IMG/VR virus record: IMGVR_UViG_3300017917_002785
Location: 1 to 35,873 of that record
Length of the DNA stretch: 35,873 nt
Source: a virus
Direction: 5' to 3' (one strand)
A model generated the notes under the pieces. It worked only from the letters and a program-made list of their open reading frames with translations. It did not search any database and had not been told where the DNA came from. The position numbers and the translations under genes are program-made. Below, piece after piece: positions 15,505-22,555 of this stretch (positions are counted from its first letter, which is position 1; each line of letters starts with the position of its first letter).

Positions 15505-15796
15505 TTTCTGATAAAGGTGTTATTTCGTTAATTTTTTCAAGTAATGGTTTCACGAATTCAATAAACTCGTTCCAACTTATATCAAAACCATAATCTTTAA
15601 CTTGCTGAAATAAAGCCTTTTGAGTATCACCAAACTTATGAAATAATCTCATCATTTTTTCAGTATACATTGGCGGTTTCTCTAAGTCAGATTCACTGAA
15701 TCCTACCTCTTGAAAATGTTTTCTTAAATCAAGATATATTTCAATTAAATGTCTTAGCCCGACACGGTCATGTAAAAATTTTTCGTATGGTTTCAT
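15461..15796 (-). CDS. Unknown 111-residue helical protein
   Basis: A helical protein beginning MKPYEKFLHDRVGLRHLIEI, with no family that I recognise; it has Trp/Phe-containing helices (YGFDISWNEFIEFVKPLLEK) and a charged tail ending RDSRDEDY. The tail overlaps the KTSC start by 44 bases. Two overlapping TATTTAT elements (15797-15803 and 15801-15807) abut the ATG, close to the terminator of the hsp20 gene. Confidence 0.65.
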   Translation of the reverse strand: MKPYEKFLHDRVGLRHLIEIYLDLRKHFQEVGFSESDLEKPPMYTEKMMRLFHKFGDTQKALFQQVKDYGFDISWNEFIEFVKPLLEKINEITPLSENGYSKRRDSRDEDY

Positions 15797-15808
15797 ATAA
15801 ATAAATAC

Positions 15809-15839
15809 AAAACCCCACCAAAAAGTTGATGGGGTTTTA
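15809..15839 (-). terminator. Intrinsic terminator after hsp20
   Basis: Stem AAAACCCCA / TGGGGTTTT with A- and T-runs on its flanks lies 18 bases past the hsp20 stop. Because both flanks carry the homopolymer runs it could work in both directions, but only the minus-strand hsp20 ends here. Confidence 0.8.
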
Positions 15840-15857
15840 ATTCAAACATATTAATGG

Positions 15858-16259
15858 TTAAAGAATACTGATTCTTTTCTTATCTTGTTTTTTGTAATTA
15901 GGTACGAATACCGTCAGAAGACCATCTTCAATAGTTGCTTCAATAGAAGAAGAATTATATCCTTCACCGATTTTAAATTGTTTCTTAATTGATTTGGTTT
16001 TTTCCTCACCATTTAACTTATAGGTTCTAACACCTTCAATATGGATAGTACCACCTTCCATTTCCACCTTTAAATTTGTTTTATTAAAACCAGGGGCATC
16101 AAAGAAAAGATACGCACCATCTTTAGTGTGGTTAATTTCATAAGATTCTTCCGAATCTCCGTTTTTCAAAACTGTTGTTGAGTAATTGTAATTACTTCTT
16201 CCTCTGTTGTTAAAAAATGTGTCAAACAAATCATTTAATTCTGAACTGTTGTAAATCAT
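15858..16259 (-). CDS. Small heat-shock protein Hsp20 (alpha-crystallin family)
   Basis: A 133-residue holdase chaperone that keeps unfolding proteins soluble for later refolding or degradation. The alpha-crystallin domain spans about residues 35-128: YEINHTKDGAYLFFDAPGFNK, then NLKVEMEGGTIHIEGVR, and the conserved ATIEDGLLTVFVPN strand. The C-terminal I-x-I anchor is present as ISI at the end. Small heat-shock genes are known in other large T4-like phages. It is divergent from the ClpC-like gene, with three TGACA/TGTCA dyads in between, so the two are probably co-regulated. No TATTTAT element precedes it. Confidence 0.92.
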   Translation of the reverse strand: MIYNSSELNDLFDTFFNNRGRSNYNYSTTVLKNGDSEESYEINHTKDGAYLFFDAPGFNKTNLKVEMEGGTIHIEGVRTYKLNGEEKTKSIKKQFKIGEGYNSSSIEATIEDGLLTVFVPNYKKQDKKRISIL

Positions 16260-16292
16260 AGTTTTCTATTTTTTATTTTAAAATTTATTATT

Positions 16293-16300
16293 TATCTTTG
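16293..16300 (+). promoter_or_regulatory. TATCTTTG box, possible distal promoter for the clp gene
   Basis: A perfect match to the Bacteroidetes -7 consensus TAnnTTTG on the plus strand, but without a TTTG about 20 bases upstream. If active it would give a leader of about 155 bases containing all three dyads. Confidence 0.35.
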
Positions 16301-16332
16301 TTGTAGTCAAGTTTGATGCCAATGGAACAAAT

Positions 16333-16408
16333 ATGACAATCTGTATGTCATTTTTAAACCAATATGTCATTTTGACACACAAATAAAAAATATAATGACA
16401 ATATGTCA
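16333..16408. promoter_or_regulatory. Cluster of three TGACA/TGTCA dyads between hsp20 and clp
   Basis: Three inverted repeats occur in 76 bases: TGACA-N7-TGTCA (16334-16350), TGTCA-TTT-TGACA (16365-16377) and TGACA-ATA-TGTCA (16396-16408). Spacing is about 31 bases between centres, or three helical turns. They look like operators for a dimeric regulator controlling both divergent stress genes. I do not recognise the regulator. Confidence 0.65.
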
Positions 16409-16414
16409 AAATAT

Positions 16415-16445
16415 TTTGCAGTGTCCAATTTTTGATACATCTTTG
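16415..16445 (+). promoter_or_regulatory. Bacteroidetes-type promoter for the clp gene (one mismatch)
   Basis: TTTG at 16415-16418, a 19-base spacer and CATCTTTG at 16438-16445 approximate TTTG-N19/20-TAnnTTTG with one mismatch. Transcription would begin a few bases before ATG 16462, which supports that start rather than the upstream TTG 16432. The third dyad lies just upstream. Confidence 0.45.
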
Positions 16446-16461
16446 TAAAAATTATTTAACT

Positions 16462-18477
16462 ATGAACGATTTAATGGACGATGACGACAAAATGATGAGT
16501 AAAAAACAAAAACAATCTTCAGACAGTAATACACCTGTCTTGGATAATTTCAGTAGAGATTTAAATAAACTCGCTGAAGCAGGAAAACTCGACCCTGTTA
16601 TTGGTCGTGACCGTGAGATTTTAAGAATTGCTCAAATTCTATCTCGTAGGAAAAAGAATAACCCAATTATCATAGGTGAACCTGGTTGTGGTAAAACTGC
16701 AATTGTTGAGGGTCTTGCCATGAAAATTGTTAGTGGAGAATGTCCAAGAAATTTGGTCGATAAACGAATTGTAAATCTTGATTTAACTTCGGTTGTTGCC
16801 GGTACAAAGTACCGCGGTCAATTTGAAGAAAGAATGAAAGTGATTATTGAAGAACTTCAGGCAAATCCTAACATTATCGTATTCATCGACGAAATTCACA
16901 CCCTTGTTGGGTCTGGTAATTCAGCAGGTTCTATGGATGGTTCCAATATCTTCAAACCCGCACTTTCTCGCGGAGAACTCCAATGTATTGGTGCAACAAC
17001 TAATGATGAATTCCGTAAGAACATCGAAAAAGACGGAGCATTAGAGCGTAGATTCCAAAAGGTTATGGTTGAACCGTCTACTGTAAGTGAGACCATTCAA
17101 ATCCTTAAAAATGTTCGTGACAAATACGAATCATATCACAAGGTAAATTACACCGATGAGATTATTGAAACTTGCGTTAAGTTGGCGGACAGATATATTA
17201 CCGACCGTGAGTTCCCAGATAAAGCATTTGATATCTTGGATGAGGTTGGGGCTCGTATGCAAACCGAAGTAAAAGTTCCTGAAGTTATTGAAGACCTTAA
17301 AAAGAAGGCCGCAGAACTTAAACTATTGAAACTTGAGGTGGTTAAAAAACAAAACTACGAGCAAGCCGCAGACTTGAGAGATAAAGAGAAAAAACTCCTT
17401 GATAAACTTGAGGCAGAAAAGACCAAGTTCGAAGAACAGATGCAAAAAGATAAACAAACCATATCTTTGGAAGATGTATATGATGTTGTGTCTAATATGA
17501 CAAAAATCCCTGTAAATAAGATGAGTGCCGATGATTCAAAGGCTCTGTTGAACTTGGATAAAGAATTAATGGGTAAAGTTATTGGTCAGGATGCTGCAGT
17601 TGTTAAGATTGCAAAATCAATCAAAAGAAACCGTCTTGGTATTAAAGACCCAAATCGTCCAATCGGTTCGTTCATCTTCTTGGGTTCCACAGGTGTTGGT
17701 AAGACCCACTTGGCAAAACAACTCGCAAAAGAAATGTTTGGTTCCGAAGATTCTCTTATCCGTGTGGATATGAGTGAATATCAGGAAAAACATACCGTAT
17801 CTAAATTGGTTGGAGCACCTCCCGGATATGTTGGATACGAAGAGGGTGGAATGTTGACCGAAAAGGTTAAGAACAAACCATATTCTGTTATCTTATTTGA
17901 TGAGGTTGAAAAGGCGCATAAAGACGTGTTTACCGTCCTTCTTCAAATCCTTGATGATGGTCACGTTACAGATAGTCTAGGTCGTAAGATTAATTTCAAG
18001 AATACCTTGATTATTCTTACATCTAACTTGGGTGTTAAAAAACTTCAGGATTTTGGTACAGGTATTGGATTTGGTAGTAATTCCTATTCTAATGAAGAGG
18101 CTAAGAAACAAGTATTGATGAAAGAGATGAAGAATTTCTTCTCCCCTGAGTTCCTAAACCGTATTGATGATACGATTGTGTTCAATTCATTGACACCTGA
18201 GGATATTAAAAAAATCACAGAAATCGAACTTAAGAAGTTGGTTACTCGTCTTGGAGATATGAAATACACAATTGGATATGATGAGACTCTTGTCAATTAC
18301 TTGGCAAAGGTTGGGTTCGACGAATTGTATGGTGCTCGTCCATTGAAAAGAGCAATCCAAGATAAGATTGAGGACCTTTTATCCGAAGAGGTATTAACGG
18401 GTAGAATGATTGAGGGTAAAACCTACAATCTAAAGGTTGAGGGTGAGGAAGTTAAAGTGGTTAAAAAAGGTAGATAA
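16462..18477 (+). CDS. ClpC-like AAA+ unfoldase lacking the N-terminal Clp repeats
   Basis: A 671-residue Hsp100 protein with two AAA+ modules; it should unfold proteins with ATP. D1: Walker A GEPGCGKT (72-79), Walker [11 protein letters not shown] (about 139-148), and arginine-finger region LERRF. A UVR-like coiled segment [16 protein letters not shown] (295-310) replaces the long ClpB coiled coil and points to ClpC. D2: Walker A GSTGVGKT (408-415), pore loop GYVGYEEGG, Walker [12 protein letters not shown] loop TGIGFGS holds IGF (535-537), at the site where ClpA/ClpC/ClpX bind ClpP. Host ClpC is about 800 residues or more, with ~150 residues of Clp_N repeats; here only an acidic, Lys-rich lead of ~25 residues remains, so adaptor use must differ. 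The start at ATG 16462 is preferred because promoter boxes overlap the TTG 16432 alternative. No clpP gene lies in the window. Confidence 0.93.
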   Translation: MNDLMDDDDKMMSKKQKQSSDSNTPVLDNFSRDLNKLAEAGKLDPVIGRDREILRIAQILSRRKKNNPIIIGEPGCGKTAIVEGLAMKIVSGECPRNLVDKRIVNLDLTSVVAGTKYRGQFEERMKVIIEELQANPNIIVFIDEIHTLVGSGNSAGSMDGSNIFKPALSRGELQCIGATTNDEFRKNIEKDGALERRFQKVMVEPSTVSETIQILKNVRDKYESYHKVNYTDEIIETCVKLADRYITDREFPDKAFDILDEVGARMQTEVKVPEVIEDLKKKAAELKLLKLEVVKKQNYEQAADLRDKEKKLLDKLEAEKTKFEEQMQKDKQTISLEDVYDVVSNMTKIPVNKMSADDSKALLNLDKELMGKVIGQDAAVVKIAKSIKRNRLGIKDPNRPIGSFIFLGSTGVGKTHLAKQLAKEMFGSEDSLIRVDMSEYQEKHTVSKLVGAPPGYVGYEEGGMLTEKVKNKPYSVILFDEVEKAHKDVFTVLLQILDDGHVTDSLGRKINFKNTLIILTSNLGVKKLQDFGTGIGFGSNSYSNEEAKKQVLMKEMKNFFSPEFLNRIDDTIVFNSLTPEDIKKITEIELKKLVTRLGDMKYTIGYDETLVNYLAKVGFDELYGARPLKRAIQDKIEDLLSEEVLTGRMIEGKTYNLKVEGEEVKVVKKGR

Positions 18478-18478
18478 A

Positions 18479-18506
18479 TAAAAGGGGGAGAAATCCTCCT
18501 TTTATT
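18479..18506 (+). terminator. Intrinsic terminator after the clp gene
   Basis: AAAAGGGGGA / TCCTCCTTTT stem (one G-U pair) with a four-base loop and a T-rich end immediately follows the clp stop codon. Confidence 0.7.
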
Positions 18507-18507
18507 A

Positions 18508-18514
18508 TATTTAT
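18508..18514 (+). promoter_or_regulatory. TATTTAT promoter-like element
   Basis: TATATTTATA ends about five bases before the ATG of the 115-residue gene and directly follows the clp terminator. It shows that the motif also occurs on the plus strand, in sense orientation to the downstream gene. Confidence 0.45.
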
Positions 18515-18519
18515 ATGTT

Positions 18520-18867
18520 ATGAATTTACAAGAACAAATTGATAGAAATAAAGAACTAATGAATATTGTTAATTTATCTGACTTGAAGGACGCTGGAACT
18601 TGGAGTGCAGACGCTTTAGTTAGAGTAAAGAAAGGTAGAGGCGTATACACTTACGATAAAGGTAAATTCGTTAAGAGAGATAGAGAACCAGAAGAAAGAA
18701 ATAGTTGGAGGTGGGGACACAAACCTAAGGATGTTTTTTATCTAACAAATGAAGAAGCTGAAACAGTTAATAGTCTTATATTAAGAGCCAGAGAATTAGA
18801 ATTGGAGTCAAAAAAAATTAGAGAAGAAATCAAACAAATTATTGGTTCCAATAAAAAATACAAATGA
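18520..18867 (+). CDS. Unknown 115-residue protein
   Basis: A basic protein beginning MNLQEQIDRNKELMNIVNLS. The middle (VKKGRGVYTYDKGKFVKRDREPEE) is strongly charged, a WRWGHKPKDVFYLT block follows, and the end is a coiled helix. No family is recognised. Its stop overlaps the ATG of the metallopeptidase gene as ATGA, so the two are probably translated together. Confidence 0.65.
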   Translation: MNLQEQIDRNKELMNIVNLSDLKDAGTWSADALVRVKKGRGVYTYDKGKFVKRDREPEERNSWRWGHKPKDVFYLTNEEAETVNSLILRARELELESKKIREEIKQIIGSNKKYK

Positions 18868-19619
18868 AAGACCTAATTAAGAAAATATTAAAAGAAACTA
18901 TTAATAACGGTAAAGTTATTTGTGATAATTGTGGATGGTCTTGGAGTTTGAATAATGGAGGTGGTGATAAATATGTTTGTCATAAATGTGGCCACGATAA
19001 CAAACCAAAACAATCCAATTTAGATAGAATAGTTGATAAATTTAAATCTAAATTTCCTGTGGAATATCAGGATAAATTTGAAAGGATTAAAAAATTTGTT
19101 AAAGATTATATTACCTCAAACGGTTATAATGTTAAATTTTTAAATGCTTGTAATACAGGATTTGGTGGTGTCAGAACTAAAGACCAGATAATTGTTTGTT
19201 CTCCATCTAATATGGAAAGTATTGGTGATTTTCTCTATACCATTTTTCACGAAATAAGACACGAATCTCAAGTATCCAAAATTAAAATGGATAACCCATT
19301 AAGCGATTATGATTTAGATGATTTTGAAAAAATATACAAGCAATATTGGGAAATGGAGTTAGACGCCGACCAATTTGCAAAAAATATGGTCGGCAAATTA
19401 ATTCGGCATCTTGACATCCCTATTGATATTGCAAAAGAACAATTCTCACTTTCTCCATATATTAAAAACTATCCATCTATGTCTAAAATGATTGAGAGTT
19501 CTTTAAGACAGATAGTTGACCAAATTAAGATAATAAAAAAATCGGGTGGAGAATATGAAGATATTCAAGACCACCCGATAGTAAAAAGACATTTAGATAA
19601 ATTAGAGTCTCTGATTTAA
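18864..19619 (+). CDS. Zinc-ribbon metallopeptidase (zincin with HEIRH)
   Basis: A 251-residue protein. Its N-terminal 11 residues MKDLIKKILKE form a short amphipathic helix ending L-K-E, followed by a zinc ribbon with CDNCGW (Cys20, Cys23) and CHKCGHD (Cys39, Cys42). The catalytic part has the zincin motif HEIRHES (129-135; His129, Glu130, His133) and a downstream MELDAD (Glu165) that can supply the third zinc ligand, as in gluzincins. No signal peptide is seen, so it should act in the cytoplasm or be carried in the virion. The helix resembles the T4 capsid-targeting sequence, which ends in I-A-E. Its end overlaps the convergent peptidase gene by four bases. Substrate unknown. Confidence 0.75.
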   Translation: MKDLIKKILKETINNGKVICDNCGWSWSLNNGGGDKYVCHKCGHDNKPKQSNLDRIVDKFKSKFPVEYQDKFERIKKFVKDYITSNGYNVKFLNACNTGFGGVRTKDQIIVCSPSNMESIGDFLYTIFHEIRHESQVSKIKMDNPLSDYDLDDFEKIYKQYWEMELDADQFAKNMVGKLIRHLDIPIDIAKEQFSLSPYIKNYPSMSKMIESSLRQIVDQIKIIKKSGGEYEDIQDHPIVKRHLDKLESLI

Positions 19620-20458
19620 AAAACTCTTCTGGTTCTCCAATCGTAACTGACCGCTTTCTTAAAATGAAGATTGTATCCCAAACTTTCAATCATTTTACGA
19701 CCCATATCAATTCCATTAAAAACATCTTCAATTACAACATACTCATTTCTTGTATGATAATTGTAATATCCGATTGAGAAATTAATACAAGAGAAATCAA
19801 ATTTACCTCTTAATGCGTAAACATCAGTGTATGGATGGACCATATATTGCATACTTTGATTATCCATACCTTCAGTTAATACTTTATCACATACTGTGAA
19901 AAATTCCGAATCCCTATCAAAAAGAACTTGTCCGAAACATTTTTCGGTAATCATCCAATTCTCAGGAGCATCGAATTGTATACCATATCCAACATTCGTG
20001 AAAAATTCTTCTTTTGCCCTTAATGACCCGTGGCATCCTGTTTCTTCCGAAACAAAAAAAGCCGCTTTAAGATATGGTAATTCTTTAAGTAATGTTAAAC
20101 ATGCAAAAACACCGCATTTATCGTCACCACCAATACCTGTAGGGTTATCAGAATCGTTATAGGCCTTCAAAGAAAGTTTAATTTCTTGTTGAGCATTTGG
20201 TAACATTTCTTCCCTAATGTTAATAGGTTCAATATTATGAACTGTGTCAGTATGTGAAATTACACACGGGAAGTAGAAATTTTCGGGGATAAGAACAGAC
20301 TCCTGTTTTGTTGCATAAACGTTGTTGTTTTCATCAACAAAATGTTCTATATTGTTTTCGGTCAACCAATTAACTAAAAACTCAACCATTCTTTCTTCCT
20401 GATAAGTTTTTGTTGGTACACTTAAAACATCTTTAAGTAGTTGTATATCTTTTGTCAT
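19616..20458 (-). CDS. M20/M28-type zinc peptidase without lid domain (peptidase T-like)
   Basis: A 280-residue co-catalytic zinc exopeptidase. All metal ligands are visible: ISHTDTVH (His69, Asp71), GIGGDDKCG (Asp112), the catalytic Glu pair SEETGCHGS (Glu138, Glu139), QFDAPEN (Asp163) and NYHTRNEY (His235). Typical peptidase T is about 410 residues; the ~110-residue dimerisation/lid domain that normally sits between the Asp and the last His is absent, so the phage version is a single catalytic domain. It would trim short peptides to amino acids, fitting downstream of Clp proteolysis. A perfect promoter TTTG-N20-TATCTTTG lies just upstream, with only four bases between box and ATG. Confidence 0.85.
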   Translation of the reverse strand: MTKDIQLLKDVLSVPTKTYQEERMVEFLVNWLTENNIEHFVDENNNVYATKQESVLIPENFYFPCVISHTDTVHNIEPINIREEMLPNAQQEIKLSLKAYNDSDNPTGIGGDDKCGVFACLTLLKELPYLKAAFFVSEETGCHGSLRAKEEFFTNVGYGIQFDAPENWMITEKCFGQVLFDRDSEFFTVCDKVLTEGMDNQSMQYMVHPYTDVYALRGKFDFSCINFSIGYYNYHTRNEYVVIEDVFNGIDMGRKMIESLGYNLHFKKAVSYDWRTRRVF

Positions 20459-20462
20459 TTAA

Positions 20463-20494
20463 CAAAGATATTAAAAATTTAGATTTCTTCCAAA
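20463..20494 (-). promoter_or_regulatory. TTTG-N20-TATCTTTG promoter of the M20/M28 peptidase gene
   Basis: On the minus strand TTTG (20494-20491) and TATCTTTG (20470-20463) are separated by exactly 20 bases, the Bacteroidetes housekeeping layout. The box ends four bases before ATG 20458, so the message should be leaderless or nearly so. Confidence 0.75.
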
Positions 20495-21522
20495 TTAAAT
20501 AATGAAGGTTGGTATAATAAATTATAAAAATTTTGTTCTGATACCTTAATTTTCTTTTGTTTAAACCCTTTTTGGAGTATTACAATAACTTTCATTGCGG
20601 GATATTCAAACCCATCAATTTTAAACCTGATCTCTTTTTTTGGGTCTTTTGGTAATTTATAGAACTTATCTTCTTTAAATTTTTTTGTAATTCTATCCGT
20701 CATTTGCGTATACTCTTGAACCGTTGCACCCTCTTCGCTATTTTCAAGTTTTTCTAATATATCATTCAACTTTTTTGATGCATAAGAATTAAATGACGAT
20801 TTGTTAAAATATTCATCGTTTTGGAATTCATATGAATTTTCATACCATCCACCAAGTCCATATTTATCACCATCTAAAATCTTTTTAAGAAATTCTTCCA
20901 ACGATAAATGAATACTATTTTCTTTTAGATATAGCATCATGAGGTTTGCAACCGTAGTTTTAAACCCATCACCATACAATTCAAATCCTAATCTTTCCAA
21001 ATATTCATTAACTTCTTTTTTTACTTTATGATGAGCCACATTTTGCATCTCACTATTTTTTTCACTTTGGTAATCGGAAAGAATATCTTCAATTTCACTT
21101 TTAAAATTTGTTAATAATTTTTCTGCAAACCCTTCTTTAAAATCACTATCCTCAATATCAAAAGGTTTTGAATATATTATTTTTGATATTTTTTTTAACA
21201 AGTCTATGTTTTCCTCATCAAAAACATACCAAACTCCATAACCATTTTTAAAATCGTCATTTACCGAATATTGATCCATAAACTCATAATCACTATAATA
21301 TGAAGTAACCACCTTATAAAACCAAGCGTCATCCTCACTCAAACCAATAGTTTCTAGAAACTTGTTTTCATCATCAAAATCTACAACAACTATACTTTGA
21401 CCTCTGTTTGAACGGTCTTCTTTTACCTCACTTATTAACTCATCAGAATCCTCCAATTCATATTTGTCAATCTTACCTCTAGTGTAGTTGCGTAATCCAA
21501 TAAATGTATCTAATGCTGCCAT
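20479..21522 (-). CDS. Unknown 347-residue protein
   Basis: An acidic, Tyr/Phe/Lys-rich protein, mixed alpha/beta at the N-terminus (SIVVVDFDDENKFLETIGLS) and helical later, with a C-terminal beta part (EIRFKIDGFEYPAMKVIVIL). No motif or family recognised. Its 3' end contains the -33 element of the next gene's promoter. A TATTTAT element (21529-21535) precedes the ATG by five bases, and the gene is divergent from the tmRNA. Confidence 0.68.
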   Translation of the reverse strand: MAALDTFIGLRNYTRGKIDKYELEDSDELISEVKEDRSNRGQSIVVVDFDDENKFLETIGLSEDDAWFYKVVTSYYSDYEFMDQYSVNDDFKNGYGVWYVFDEENIDLLKKISKIIYSKPFDIEDSDFKEGFAEKLLTNFKSEIEDILSDYQSEKNSEMQNVAHHKVKKEVNEYLERLGFELYGDGFKTTVANLMMLYLKENSIHLSLEEFLKKILDGDKYGLGGWYENSYEFQNDEYFNKSSFNSYASKKLNDILEKLENSEEGATVQEYTQMTDRITKKFKEDKFYKLPKDPKKEIRFKIDGFEYPAMKVIVILQKGFKQKKIKVSEQNFYNLLYQPSLFNLEEI

Positions 21523-21544
21523 ATCTGTATAAATACTTTTTTTC

Positions 21545-21576
21545 TTTGATTTTTTAAATATTTATCTTTATCTTTG
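21545..21576 (+). promoter_or_regulatory. TTTG-N20-TATCTTTG promoter of the tmRNA
   Basis: TTTG at 21545-21548, 20 bases, then TATCTTTG at 21569-21576: a perfect host-type Bacteroidetes promoter 19 bases upstream of the mature tmRNA end. The short leader would be removed by RNase P. Confidence 0.8.
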
Positions 21577-21595
21577 TATTGTTCTTTGAAAATAT

Positions 21596-21992
21596 GGGCT
21601 CGCCCTGGAATTGATTTCAGGTGTCAGGGATAAATTGCAAGTAGTCAGAATTCATCTATGACTTAAATACACGGTGAAAAAGATTAAATGGCAATACATT
21701 TGCTAAGCTTGCTGCTTTAGGTTTAACTAAAGAAGCTGCTGTTGTTGGTGCTTAATTAGTACAGAACAACACTTCGGGTCGGTTAGGACATATAACCTAG
21801 GAACAGAAGTCCGTCATGGGGGTCACAGGTCAGAGCTCCCTTAAAATAACTCTGAGACCAAGTTGTTTGTAGGTTGGTTTCTCACATATATCAAACCTAA
21901 TATTTCGTAACGTTGAGAAACAATGTTGTACTAAACTTGTAGTAATTTATTGTTGAATCTGGAAGACAGCGGTTCGACTCCGCTCGGGTCCA
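21596..21992 (+). ncRNA. ssrA: Transfer-messenger RNA (tmRNA)
   Basis: The ends form a tRNA-like domain: 5' GGGCTCG pairs with 3' CGGGTCC over seven base pairs, with the G3-U pair that marks alanine acceptance and discriminator A21992. A T-arm AGCGG-TTCGACT-CCGCT sits before it. No CCA is encoded. The tag frame starts at GGC 21690 (my choice, since Bacteroidetes tags usually start with Gly): GNTFAKLAA, then LGLTKEAAVVGA, and stop TAA at 21753-21755. The GC-rich central part (21760-21950) should hold the pseudoknots. With SmpB it frees stalled ribosomes and tags their products. A host-type promoter precedes it and a strong terminator follows at 22004-22030; smpB lies 129 bases downstream. The tag extension beyond LAA is described in the findings. 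Confidence 0.92.
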
Positions 21993-22003
21993 CTAAATAA
22001 AAA

Positions 22004-22030
22004 CGGGTTCCTAATTGGAACCCTTTTTTA
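22004..22030 (+). terminator. Intrinsic terminator of the tmRNA
   Basis: Perfect seven-base stem GGGTTCC / GGAACCC with a five-base loop and six T residues, 12 bases beyond the mature tmRNA end. Confidence 0.92.
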
Positions 22031-22120
22031 TTTACTACCTATCTTAATTTTCGTAATTAGAAAACAATAAGGTTTTTGAAAAAAAATAGGTTAATAAAAA
22101 AATATTCTTATTTTTGAGTC

Positions 22121-22555
22121 ATGAGTCAGGTTTTATATAATAAAAAGGCAACGTTCAATTATTCAATTGAATTAAAGTATATTGCAGGAATTGTGTTATT
22201 AGGTACTGAAGTTAAATCTATTCGAGAGGGTACAATTAACTTTGGTGATTCGTATTGTCTATTTATTAATAATGAACTATGGATTAGAGGATTACATATT
22301 TCAGAATATGGACACGGAACTATACATGAAACAATTAGAGATAGAAAACTCTTATTAAATAAAAAAGAGATTAGAAAAATCCAAAGTTTGATAAAAGAAC
22401 GAGGATTTACTATATTTCCCTTAAGAATTTTTTTCTGTGAAAAAAATATCGCTAAAATTGAGATTGCAATCGGAAAAGGTAAAAAGAATTACGATAAGAG
22501 AGAATCAATCAAAAAAAGAGAGTCCGAAAGAGACCTAAAAAACAATTGCGTATGA
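22121..22555 (+). CDS. smpB: SmpB, tmRNA-binding protein
   Basis: A 144-residue protein that binds tmRNA and carries it to stalled ribosomes. Family features are in order: NKKATFNYSIELKYIAGIVL at the N-terminus, GTEVKSIREGTINFGDSYC, HISEYGHGT (in the place of the usual HI..Y..G/A), RKLLLNKKEI and the long basic C-terminal part KGKKNYDKRESIKKRESERD, whose tail normally lies in the mRNA channel. The length fits the family (about 150). It is next to the tmRNA gene, so the phage carries both parts of the trans-translation pair. The stop overlaps the start of the glucosaminidase gene. Confidence 0.93.
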   Translation: MSQVLYNKKATFNYSIELKYIAGIVLLGTEVKSIREGTINFGDSYCLFINNELWIRGLHISEYGHGTIHETIRDRKLLLNKKEIRKIQSLIKERGFTIFPLRIFFCEKNIAKIEIAIGKGKKNYDKRESIKKRESERDLKNNCV

